This document shows, one piece after another, positions 19,039-27,320 of a stretch of 64,000 nt of DNA; the first letter of the stretch is position 1, and every line of letters begins with the position of its first letter. The stretch lies in contig JAHDFP010000015.1 in the NCBI GenBank assembly GCA_020628095.1, positions 1 to 64,000 of the forward strand, in the 5' to 3' direction. This DNA comes from Saprospiraceae bacterium (lineage in GTDB: Bacteria; Bacteroidota; Bacteroidia; Chitinophagales; Saprospiraceae). The notes under the pieces were generated by a model. That model was not told the origin of the DNA. It saw nothing but the letters and a program-made list of their open reading frames with translations, and did not search any database. A program made the position numbers and the translations under genes.

Positions 19039-21648
19039 TTAGTGATGGATTTTGTGTTTGATATAATCCTCTAGTGATGGCATTGTATAGCCTTTAGATT
19101 TGACATCTTTTATATATCGTGCTGAGACACCATGTATTTTGGCTTTTTTGATAGTCCTGAAATTAACGCCATCTAATCCCAATGACTTTATTTCTTTTAT
19201 ATAGCGTCCATTGATACTATGGATTTTTGCATTGACAAAATCATCAGCACTTAGATCTTCAAACCCCTGTTCTCTTATTCCTTCCACGTAGCTTTTTGAG
19301 ACGCTGTGTATTGCAAACTTCATTAGCTGATCGTAACTTAGATTATCGAAGCCTAATGATCTGATATCCTTGACCTGGGATGGATTGAGTCCATGTATTT
19401 TGGTTTGGACCATGTCATCTGGAGATAGGTTGTCGAAGCCTAATGACCTTATACCTTCTATATGCTTTTTGTCTACACTATGTATAGCAAAGGTCTTAAT
19501 CATCTCAGGAGAAAGATCTCCATATCCGAGGTCTTTGAGTTCTTCGACATATCTTTTAGTGACGCCGTGTATTTTGATATTAACCATATCCTGTATGGAC
19601 ATCTTCCCAAAACCTAGTTTTTCTATTTCCTTCATTTCGTCCATATCGACGCCATGTATTTTGAGAGAGGTTAGCTCCTTGAGTGTCAGATTTGTATAGC
19701 CATAATCTTCCAGTCCCTCTATGAGTTCTTTGTCCACCCCATGTATTTTGCAAGACATTAGTTCTTTGACCGAGTAGCCATCAGGAGATACAGTTAGTAT
19801 TTCTTCTGCATATTTTTTATCTACTCCATGTATGGCGATTTCTACCATGCGATCAAAATCAACAGTCTCTCCAGCTATCTCAAAGACGCCTTTTAGGTCT
19901 TCATATTTTTTTTCGTTATTAATAAATATGGCACGCTGAATCAAGTCTTGTTTGTTGAGGTGTTCGGTGTCTTTGGTTACTTTGGTAATAAATGCCTTCG
20001 TGCTATTGCTTAAAAATAGTTGGAAGAGTAATGGGTCATCTGCGTCGTCTACACCCAAGTTAGTAACGAAATCTAAAAAGTTTTCGTCGGCCTCAAAATT
20101 GAATTTTCCATGACCATAACCATCATCAAATTCCCCTTTCAGTACTAATGTGCCAGGATCACGGGTGATCTTAAATATGCCCTGTTTTACCTCATCAAAA
20201 TTTTCTATTTCGTTCTTGTAAAAGCATTCATTCATTGTCCAATTGCCACCATTGCGACTAAAGGAATTATTAAGATGGAAACATACATCGTTAGACTCGA
20301 CACTCGCCTGCCAAAAACCTGGCTTCACCTTCGACTGATCTAAGCTCTTGAATTTTTGTGTAAATCGTGACGGTCCTTTTTCTTTGACTTTTATGCTTAC
20401 TTTGGCATCCTTGTCTTTGACTTTATTATTTTGATATTGTTTGCTATAGACTTTGCTTTCTTCAGCTTTGCTTTTTTCTTGTGCCTTTGACTGGGCAAGT
20501 TCCTGTGCTTTAGATTGTGCTTGTGCTTTTGGATTAGTGGTGGATAATTTGGTTACTGTTCCTGATTGTTCACTATCATATAGCGTTGTGGATTCTGGAA
20601 TAGACTGTTCTTCTTGCAGTTCTGATGTGTTAAGTGATGGATCATCTCCTTTGGTTGAGTTAGTATTTACATTAGTGTTATTGACTGCATTGAGCGTGAT
20701 TACAGAGAAGCCTAATAGAGGCAGAATGAATAAATATTTCCAACTAGATCGCGCGGAAGATTTTTTAGCGTTCATCATTATTATTCTTGTTTTTAGTATT
20801 GATTGATTATAATTTGTTGTGAGGCTGAGGGCATGTTGAGGTACGGATACTTTCAATAGGTTCATCTGATAAGACTCCCTCTCTGTACCTTTTCTGAGCA
20901 TGGTGTCGTCGGTCAAAAATTCCAAGTTATTAGTAATCTCGCGACGTAATAGCCACGCAAATGGATTGAACCAAGCAATCATGACTATTATCTCGGCGAT
21001 AAGTTTATCTATGTAATGAGCCTGTCTGACATGGATCTTTTCGTGATTCAGTATTTGGTCATAAGTCTCGAATTCGTACATCGTTGGATTAATGAATATC
21101 CAACTCATAAATGAAAATGGCGAAGTCTCGGTTTCCATCTCATAGATCCTGTAGTCATCGTCCTGTATGAATTCTAATTTGTTACGTGTCAAAATGATCA
21201 TGACAAACTGAATCAAAAAGGTCAGGACAAAAACACCTACCCCTATAAGATATATCCACCAAAATAATTTGCCGTAATCTATATTGCTGAGTAGCGATGT
21301 TTTAGATTTTGTCTCGGATCGTTCGATAGGAGAAGATGTCGTAGAGTTATCCACTACGCTATTTTTTTTTCCTTCTGTGACAGCCGATTGGTTTATTGGA
21401 TTATCAGTGTTAGTTATGCTTGTGTTTTTATCGGCTATGATTTCTGCTGTAGTCTCTTTCTTAAAAAGATCATCCTTGATGGACATCCACGCTGGAATAC
21501 TTATAAGTGGCAAGACCAGAGCCAGAACGACAGACCCTATCAGAAAAATACGATTGAGCTTATAGAACGTTTCTTTTCTGAGTAGTACCCAATAAAACAG
21601 AAATACTACACCCAGTAATAATGAGCTATGCAGGAGATAAGAGATCAT
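19039..21648 (-). CDS. M56 family (BlaR1-like) metallopeptidase with C-terminal 29-aa repeats
   Basis: Four TM segments and the LNHEKIHVRQAHYIDKLIAEI zinc site; nine 29-aa repeats at the C-terminus; overlaps the BlaI-like gene by 4 bp. Confidence 0.9.
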   Translation of the reverse strand: MISYLLHSSLLLGVVFLFYWVLLRKETFYKLNRIFLIGSVVLALVLPLISIPAWMSIKDDLFKKETTAEIIADKNTSITNTDNPINQSAVTEGKKNSVVDNSTTSSPIERSETKSKTSLLSNIDYGKLFWWIYLIGVGVFVLTFLIQFVMIILTRNKLEFIQDDDYRIYEMETETSPFSFMSWIFINPTMYEFETYDQILNHEKIHVRQAHYIDKLIAEIIVMIAWFNPFAWLLRREITNNLEFLTDDTMLRKGTERESYQMNLLKVSVPQHALSLTTNYNQSILKTRIIMMNAKKSSARSSWKYLFILPLLGFSVITLNAVNNTNVNTNSTKGDDPSLNTSELQEEQSIPESTTLYDSEQSGTVTKLSTTNPKAQAQSKAQELAQSKAQEKSKAEESKVYSKQYQNNKVKDKDAKVSIKVKEKGPSRFTQKFKSLDQSKVKPGFWQASVESNDVCFHLNNSFSRNGGNWTMNECFYKNEIENFDEVKQGIFKITRDPGTLVLKGEFDDGYGHGKFNFEADENFLDFVTNLGVDDADDPLLFQLFLSNSTKAFITKVTKDTEHLNKQDLIQRAIFINNEKKYEDLKGVFEIAGETVDFDRMVEIAIHGVDKKYAEEILTVSPDGYSVKELMSCKIHGVDKELIEGLEDYGYTNLTLKELTSLKIHGVDMDEMKEIEKLGFGKMSIQDMVNIKIHGVTKRYVEELKDLGYGDLSPEMIKTFAIHSVDKKHIEGIRSLGFDNLSPDDMVQTKIHGLNPSQVKDIRSLGFDNLSYDQLMKFAIHSVSKSYVEGIREQGFEDLSADDFVNAKIHSINGRYIKEIKSLGLDGVNFRTIKKAKIHGVSARYIKDVKSKGYTMPSLEDYIKHKIHH
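19042..19836 (-). repeat. nine tandem 29-aa (87-nt) coding repeats, consensus [KA]IH[GS]VxKxYxExIxxLGFxxLSxxDMV
   Basis: Direct alignment of the translated C-terminus; each unit begins KIHG or AIHS/AIHG. Confidence 0.9.
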
Positions 21649-22007
21649 GATTTCTTGTTTTTGATGATTTTCATAATATCCTTGAGTTCTTCTTCGTCTA
21701 CGTTTTCGCTTTTAGCGAAAAAGGCGACCATATCAGAAAAGGAATTATTAAAGAAACTGCCAAGTACGTCTTTAACGGCTTTGACTTGATAGTCTTCCTT
21801 AGGAACCACGGCATGATAGCGATGCGACTTACCAAAAGCCTCATGACCAATAAAACCCTTCGTCTCCAGTATACGTACCATCGTCGATACGGAATTATAA
21901 TGGGGCTTTGGCTCAGGGAGCTTCTGGATTATCTCTTTGACGAAGCTGGGACCGTTCTCCCAAAGAACATGCATAATCTGTTCTTCTCTATGTGCTAATT
22001 TCTTCAT
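21645..22007 (-). CDS. BlaI/MecI/CopY family transcriptional repressor
   Basis: REEQIMHVLWENGPSFVKEIIQKLPEPKPHYNSVSTMVRILETKGFIGHE. Confidence 0.93.
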   Translation of the reverse strand: MKKLAHREEQIMHVLWENGPSFVKEIIQKLPEPKPHYNSVSTMVRILETKGFIGHEAFGKSHRYHAVVPKEDYQVKAVKDVLGSFFNNSFSDMVAFFAKSENVDEEELKDIMKIIKNKKS

Positions 22008-22031
22008 GTCTATGAATTATATAGCAAACAT

Positions 22032-22100
22032 ATAACTAATTAATTAGTTATATAACTAATTCGTTAGTTAATAAACTAATAAATTAGTTTAGCGTACGCT
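22032..22100. promoter_or_regulatory. putative BlaI operator: three tandem palindromes plus a fourth short palindrome
   Basis: ATAACTAATTAATTAGTTAT, TAACTAATTCGTTAGTTA and AAACTAATAAATTAGTTT with 20-bp spacing, then AGCGTACGCT; lies 25-93 bp upstream of the BlaI start. Confidence 0.75.
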
Positions 22101-22345
22101 AAGTGACTGTTAATCAGTGGAATGGAATTAGAAATAAATGTGATATTGTTATTTTGAAAGTGAGGATAACAGTATGGAAAATGGCTATTAACTTATGAAT
22201 CCTGATAATTGATGCAACATATTAATTAGCTTCTTCTTCAGGATTTTATAAAAATTGCTATGAGATACGAATTAGTCCAAATGCTAATCGGTGAAGAGCT
22301 TGGGGCTAAATTTTTTCTTTCCTTGCATTCCTTAAGATACGAAAT

Positions 22346-22405
22346 GCCTCTAACGCATCCTAAGTAGGTGTCAATAGTTTGTCAACAGCCTCTATTGTTA
22401 TATGT
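22346..22405 (-). other. diverged attC-like element D (low confidence)
   Basis: gcctcTAACGC...GTTAtatgt; possible AGGTGT/ACA(g)CCT stem; lacks the ACGAAG loop seen in the other sites. Confidence 0.35.
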
Positions 22406-23273
22406 CGTTTTTTAATTCATCAAATTTATTATCTATTAGGAATTCACAGAATTCTTTTCTTTCAAACCCTTTTCCATGTTTATAATGCCAATGATGATAA
22501 CCAAATTCAATATCATACATTTCTCTGGTTTGTTTAAATCCAATTCCTATGACTTTACCTATAAATGAATTAAAAATATCTTCACTTTTGGTATGAAGAG
22601 AAATCTTTTTGTGTTCATTTAAGGTTAGATTTGTTTCACCTTCCTTGGAATGGATAACTATATCGATAAATCCATTTTTAATTGTGTTTTCTGAGTTAGA
22701 TTCTAAGAATTCTAAAATTTGTTGAGCTTCAACAAAATGTTTGTTAATGAATAGTTGTCTATCCAATTCCTCCCAATGATTACAAATCCAAATCCAAAAA
22801 CCATCAATAGAATTTAGAAATTTAATAGTTAAGTTAAAAACGTGTTCCAAGTTGCTGTCATCGATTACTAACTCAAATTCGAATATTCCATCTTCATTTT
22901 TTGAATAAGCAACAAACTGCTCTTGGATTCTTTCTATTTCATATTCACCTTCTTCTGTGGAAAAAATTACACCTTCAGGAGGATTAAACATGCACTCATC
23001 ATTCGGATGTCTTTTAAATAAATTTAAGGCTTCCATCATTTTTACCGAGTCAGAAAGTTCAACCAATTTATTCGGATATTCAAATCCCTCCAAATTGTCC
23101 ACTCTTTGTGCTTCTATAAATTTTAAATTTTTTAACCCTTCATTGAAAGCTAATGGTTTTATTTGATTGATTGCCTCACCAATTCCATCTGCTTGGCAAT
23201 AAAAATTTGTGAATGCACCGCAATTTTCGTAGTCAGCTTCAACAAAAAAGTACCATTCTTTATCTGTTTTCAT
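22398..23273 (-). CDS. hypothetical protein, 291 aa (cassette ORF)
   Basis: Intact AT-rich ORF; its stop codon lies within GTTAtatgt of element D. Confidence 0.75.
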   Translation of the reverse strand: MKTDKEWYFFVEADYENCGAFTNFYCQADGIGEAINQIKPLAFNEGLKNLKFIEAQRVDNLEGFEYPNKLVELSDSVKMMEALNLFKRHPNDECMFNPPEGVIFSTEEGEYEIERIQEQFVAYSKNEDGIFEFELVIDDSNLEHVFNLTIKFLNSIDGFWIWICNHWEELDRQLFINKHFVEAQQILEFLESNSENTIKNGFIDIVIHSKEGETNLTLNEHKKISLHTKSEDIFNSFIGKVIGIGFKQTREMYDIEFGYHHWHYKHGKGFERKEFCEFLIDNKFDELKNDI

Positions 23274-23463
23274 TTTTGTATTCTAATGAGAGATAACGGC
23301 AGTCTGTGCAACTACCTAAGATAAAGATATGAATAAAACGTTCTTATACTGTGGTGGTGTGTGGAGTGTATTATTTGCTGGATTGCTAACATGGCCCATG
23401 AAGCATGACAAGCACGTATAGCTAATAAAATGCGTTTTAGAGCCATTATGAGCTCTTTAATAC

Positions 23464-24060
23464 CTATAATTTACTAACGCGTTTTAGGTTATAGCATAGA
23501 TGTATGATAGAAAATTCTGTCGTCACATTTTCTATACCTTTCATTACCGTATAGGTATAGCCGTACTGTCGTTTTATTGTGCCAAAGGGATGCTCCACGA
23601 TAGCTTGACGTCTTCGGTATTCGGTTTAGAGTGTTTTAAAGGCAATGGGGTTTTCCTTTCTAAAATTAGCTATCGTTTTATAACTTGGAGTTTGATTATT
23701 GAGGCCTCCCATCCGTTTACGGTTCGCTCATTTGAATGTCCTTGTGGACATTCACTCCTGCTTTAAGCAGGAGATCATTCATTCATACCACAGTTCTATA
23801 TTTCGTTTGCATTCTGCATGCAGTTTGCGTGAAGAGCACACAGAGTTAAGATAGCCATAGATATAAATTTTTATCAACGTAGAACAAGCATAGGCTGGTC
23901 TGCCTTCATGCTTATCTCCTTTTATTATAAATCCTAATTTTTGCGGATTAACACTTTCTACAAAGGCATCAATGACACGTACTAAATTGTCTTGCTCAAT
24001 TTTTTCTTCTAATGAAATCATCATTAATTGAGAGCGAGATGGAGAGATGACCAGTGGCAT
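23464..24060 (-). pseudogene. IS1182-family transposase remnant (N-terminus, short middle part, C-terminus)
   Basis: N-part MPLVISPSRSQLMMISLEEKIEQDNLVRVIDAFVE...IELW (23779-24060), middle MGGLNNQTPSYKTIANFRKENPIAFKTL (23626-23712), C-part RRRQAIVEHPFGTIKRQYGYTYTVMKGIENVTTEFSIIHLCYNLKRVSKL* (23464-23616). Confidence 0.85.
23713..23786. repeat. small hairpin-rich insert within the transposase remnant
   Basis: CCGTTTACGG, GAATGTCC-ttgt-GGACATTC and CTCCTGCTT-t-AAGCAGGAG, inserted between codons for IELW and MGGL. Confidence 0.7.
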
Positions 24061-24142
24061 ACGAACTCTTTTCTTTGCTCTTATTAAGATACGAAATCGA
24101 ACGATTATATTATTCCATTTCTCGGAGTTTTTGCACAGTCTG

Positions 24143-24197
24143 ACGGAAGATGATATGTGGCTGTACGAAGTATGCCATCATATATAGTGTTACCAGC
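24143..24197 (-). other. attC-like element C (interrupted; its TAAC half is at 23289-23299)
   Basis: Rejoined after removing the IS: agagaTAACGG-aagatgatatgtggctgtACGAAGtatgccatcatatatagt-GTTAccagc. Confidence 0.7.
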
Positions 24198-24208
24198 TTT
24201 TTTCTTTT

Positions 24209-25207
24209 TTACATTATCCCACTTGTCAATTGAGTTTCATCAAATCGCCAAAGGAATTTATTTGCTTTTTCTTCATTCTGATTTATAAATTCAATTGTTT
24301 TTTGTTTAATTAGTTTCTTGACATCTCTCTTAATCTTATCGTCAATTAAACTCTCTTTAAAGCTTCCGCCATAGATATAGCCCTTACCCTTTACAGTACA
24401 AACCAAGATAAGTCCATTATTGAATTTTTTCTTTTTGATTTTGTGGTTTTCAAGCTTAGAGTCTTTTACGTGTTTTCTGCAGCCACTTATTAAACCTTCA
24501 AGGATTCCATCAACCAAAGAACCTCCACAAACTGTATGTATCTCATTTGCAAAGCTTGCTATTTGAGTTGGAGGATGCCAATCTGTGCGATAACCAAGGA
24601 ATATTTGGTATACATTATCATTTATTTCGCCTTCAAATTCAATTTCAAATTTAGGCTTTCCTAATGCTTCAATTTTACATCTTTCATAGATGTATCTTAT
24701 TCCTTCTGGATAGGAATAAAATGATTGATTCAAGTATTTTTTGGATTCATCGGAGATTAGTATTTCTGATTTTCTATGTAGGTAGGCCATTTGAGTTGCC
24801 ATTTCATTTAGGTGAACAAAATCAACTCTTTTAATAGGAAACACTGTTTGGTCAAATGACCACTTTATTAGAAGTTTATTCTTTTCTCTTTTCTTAATAT
24901 TGAGTTTATTAGACAACGCTTTTAGGACACTGAAATGAAAGTTGTCCCTTATGTGTTCTGTTTCAGTTGTTGGATTTAACATTAACTCTGTAAAGTTGGC
25001 ATCTGATTTTATGACTATTTGATATTGATTGTTGTTAATAATGGTGAAATGAAAGAATATTTGTTCAGTATTCATTTGTTCAACCGAGTCAAGAAAAATC
25101 CCTTTGACCAAGTTTATTAGTCCTTTACTGCCAACCCATCCTAAATACATTCCAGGTCTTTTCCTAATGGCTTCTTCTCCTGATAATTGTTGAATTTTTT
25201 CTTTCAT
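24209..25207 (-). CDS. GyrB/ParE N-terminal-like (GHKL-related) protein without TOPRIM, degenerate
   Basis: SGEEAIRKRPGMYLGWVGSKGLINLVKGIFLDSVE matches the GyrB N-terminus; VHTVCGGSLVDGILEGL and LILVCTVKGKGYIYGGSFKESL resemble the transducer region. Confidence 0.7.
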   Translation of the reverse strand: MKEKIQQLSGEEAIRKRPGMYLGWVGSKGLINLVKGIFLDSVEQMNTEQIFFHFTIINNNQYQIVIKSDANFTELMLNPTTETEHIRDNFHFSVLKALSNKLNIKKREKNKLLIKWSFDQTVFPIKRVDFVHLNEMATQMAYLHRKSEILISDESKKYLNQSFYSYPEGIRYIYERCKIEALGKPKFEIEFEGEINDNVYQIFLGYRTDWHPPTQIASFANEIHTVCGGSLVDGILEGLISGCRKHVKDSKLENHKIKKKKFNNGLILVCTVKGKGYIYGGSFKESLIDDKIKRDVKKLIKQKTIEFINQNEEKANKFLWRFDETQLTSGIM

Positions 25208-25213
25208 CTAATT

Positions 25214-25282
25214 GCTGGTAACGGATAATTATATCCTCCGTGGCGACGAAGGAGCTATGGAGTGATATATAGTGTTAGTCAT
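25214..25282 (-). other. attC-like element A
   Basis: gctggTAACGG...CTCCGTGGC-gACGAAGga-GCTATGGAG...GTTAgtcat; strong imperfect hairpin with one extrahelical base. Confidence 0.7.
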
Positions 25283-25292
25283 AGTCCTTTCT

Positions 25293-25856
25293 TTAGAAAC
25301 TAAGTCTCTCCTTTAACTCTCTTAATTTTTCAACTTCTAAATTTTCCTCAATAAGATTTTCTATTTTCATTCTAAGTATTTCGCTATCAGGTTTTCTTTT
25401 TGTCATTTCGAGCTTTATACTGTTAATGTCAATTAGGTAATCTTTGTCAATTCCATCTTGTTCTTCTAATTCCTTTTTGATTTTATTTATTAGCTTTTTA
25501 ATCTTCTTGTTTTCGAATTCAATTGGATCTCTGACTTTTTCCCATTTATCGATAATTTTCATTATTCCCTTTTCCTCGAGATATGACTCAATTTTCTCTT
25601 GATATTCATCAGAAAGATTTTCAAAATATGAAATTCCTTTTGGTGTAATTGATGAAACAGTTCCACTTTTTTGAGGAAAGTGCAATAAGTAACCTTCAGC
25701 TCCTAACGTGTTCATTATGTCTATAACATCTCTTGACTGATAGCCTGCATCAAGCATTTCTATTGGCCAAAAAGGTGTTATTGCAAATTTCGGATCTGCT
25801 TTTTTAGTAAAATGGTATATGCCAATTACGTGATCTAAAAACTCTTTATACTCCAT
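25293..25856 (-). CDS. hypothetical protein, 187 aa (possible winged-helix N-terminus, coiled C-terminus)
   Basis: Intact ORF overlapping the preceding protease-like ORF by 11 bp. Confidence 0.7.
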   Translation of the reverse strand: MEYKEFLDHVIGIYHFTKKADPKFAITPFWPIEMLDAGYQSRDVIDIMNTLGAEGYLLHFPQKSGTVSSITPKGISYFENLSDEYQEKIESYLEEKGIMKIIDKWEKVRDPIEFENKKIKKLINKIKKELEEQDGIDKDYLIDINSIKLEMTKRKPDSEILRMKIENLIEENLEVEKLRELKERLSF

Positions 25857-26292
25857 ATTTATTTATCAATTTAGTCTTTTTCAATTTATTGTTCATAACG
25901 ATTAAGTCAAATGTTTCATATCCTTTGTAATATCCAAGTAGTGAATAATTAATTTTCAAATCGTTTGCTAACGCTGCAACAATTTCAAAATCATACCCTT
26001 GAATTCTTAACGTTACTTTATAAACATTCAATTTTGTTCGTGAGTTTCCAAATATTAGTGGTGTAGTATCAAATGGCTCTATATTTTCAAATAGCTTCTT
26101 ATTTCTTTGATGGATGACAGAAATTGATGCTCCTGAGTCAAATATAAAACTCTCTGAAAATGGATATGATGTTACATTATATTTTGGAAATGTAATGATA
26201 GCAGGTATAATCGGGAAATAGCTTTTTGAGCACTTGGTTTTACTCAAAACATTTGATTGGATTCTATATTTTTCTTCTATTTCAATTCTCAT
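25846..26292 (-). CDS. retropepsin-like aspartic protease domain protein
   Basis: FIFDSGASISVI (D-S-G-A active-site motif) and downstream NYSLLGYYKGYETFDLIV. Confidence 0.65.
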   Translation of the reverse strand: MRIEIEEKYRIQSNVLSKTKCSKSYFPIIPAIITFPKYNVTSYPFSESFIFDSGASISVIHQRNKKLFENIEPFDTTPLIFGNSRTKLNVYKVTLRIQGYDFEIVAALANDLKINYSLLGYYKGYETFDLIVMNNKLKKTKLINKYGV

Positions 26293-26474
26293 TTCTCAGA
26301 TACTGACTAAAGGTTAAATTGTTTTGTTGATTTTGAGTGATTTATATATGCGAAAATTAACAAATATTATTGATTTATCAGTTAGCATGATTAGTTTACT
26401 TCCCAATCTGAATGAGTAAAAATTGACATATTCTTCTTTCTATTTTTTTGGCGGCTTGGGGAGGCAGGGGAATT

Positions 26475-26545
26475 ATGACTAACGGATCGGCTATATCGGG
26501 AGTGCTGACGAAGGAGGCATTCCCTGATCATAGCATGTTATGAGC
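26475..26545 (-). other. attC-like element B
   Basis: atgacTAACGG...GGGAGTGC-tgACGAAGgag-GCATTCCC...GTTAtgagc; strong imperfect hairpin. Confidence 0.7.
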
Positions 26546-27320
26546 TGGCTTTTTTCTTTTTTGTCCACATTACGTAAATATCGAATATTATGTAGCTTGA
26601 ACCTATTATTCCAAATATTAACAAAGGCCCAATTGATTTATCGTGATTCCATATTGCTATTCCAATAGCCCAAAAGCCTAAACTAAAGATATAAGCTATT
26701 ATCCTCTTTAAAGTATTTTTCAGACTCCATTCAGGTTCATTTTCTATTCTATCTTCTTCTTCCTTTAGCTTCTGAATTACTGTTTCATTTAAACTTTCAA
26801 TTTTGTTTGATATGTAATAGTAGTTCAGAAATGTATTTCTATTTTGCTTATTGACTCCGAAGAAATCTGGAACCGTAATAAAACCTAATTCCATCATACT
26901 ATTTATTAATACTTTATTCTTTTTTCTTTCAATTTTTATTGTTTGGGAATCTCTACTTTTCCAAGGATTGTAACCAGTAGCTACTACTTCATTCTCTTTG
27001 AAATAATCGATTCGCCAATTTAGTTTATTTGCTGCAGCAAGCACTGAGTCTTCAAATTCTTTATCAGTTCTTTGCTCGTTGATTTCATAATAGTTGAGTT
27101 CTCGCCATTTAAAAATCCCTATAATTAGGCTAATCAAAATGAATATTATTTGTGTTCCTACGGAGAAGGTGTTTACTGCTGTTTTGCCACTCAATTTGTA
27201 GAACAATTCAAATGCTGGAAACATTAAGGGAACAATGACAAATGAATAGTGCCCTAAAGTTTGCCAGAAACTTAGAGCTACTCTTTTATCCGATTTAATA
27301 TGATGACTATTTTTGTTCAT
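26538..27320 (-). CDS. hypothetical membrane protein, 260 aa (cassette ORF)
   Basis: Four predicted TM stretches by eye; TAA stop lies inside the GTTAtgagc box of element B. Confidence 0.75.
   Translation of the reverse strand: MNKNSHHIKSDKRVALSFWQTLGHYSFVIVPLMFPAFELFYKLSGKTAVNTFSVGTQIIFILISLIIGIFKWRELNYYEINEQRTDKEFEDSVLAAANKLNWRIDYFKENEVVATGYNPWKSRDSQTIKIERKKNKVLINSMMELGFITVPDFFGVNKQNRNTFLNYYYISNKIESLNETVIQKLKEEEDRIENEPEWSLKNTLKRIIAYIFSLGFWAIGIAIWNHDKSIGPLLIFGIIGSSYIIFDIYVMWTKKKKASS

Larger units (their letters stand above)
23300..24142 (-). mobile_element. IS1182-family remnant with terminal inverted repeats and 4-bp target duplication
   Basis: TIRs CAGTCTGTGCAA (23300-23311) and TTGCACAGTCTG (24131-24142), 11/12 complementary; flanked by ACGG at 23296-23299 and 24143-24146; transposase fragments inside. 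Confidence 0.85.

Noticed and set aside
19042-19836. Regular ~87-nt repeats considered as a CRISPR or noncoding tandem array
   Set aside because: Periodicity is in the protein (29 aa), with nucleotide divergence between units and no spacer/repeat alternation.
22032-22100. Short palindromic repeats considered as CRISPR
   Set aside because: Repeats differ in sequence, have essentially no spacers, no cas genes are nearby, and the position fits an operator.
23500-23766. Plus-strand 88-aa ORF in the track
   Set aside because: It is antisense to the IS1182 transposase remnant; the minus strand gives recognisable transposase sequence, so this ORF is not supported.
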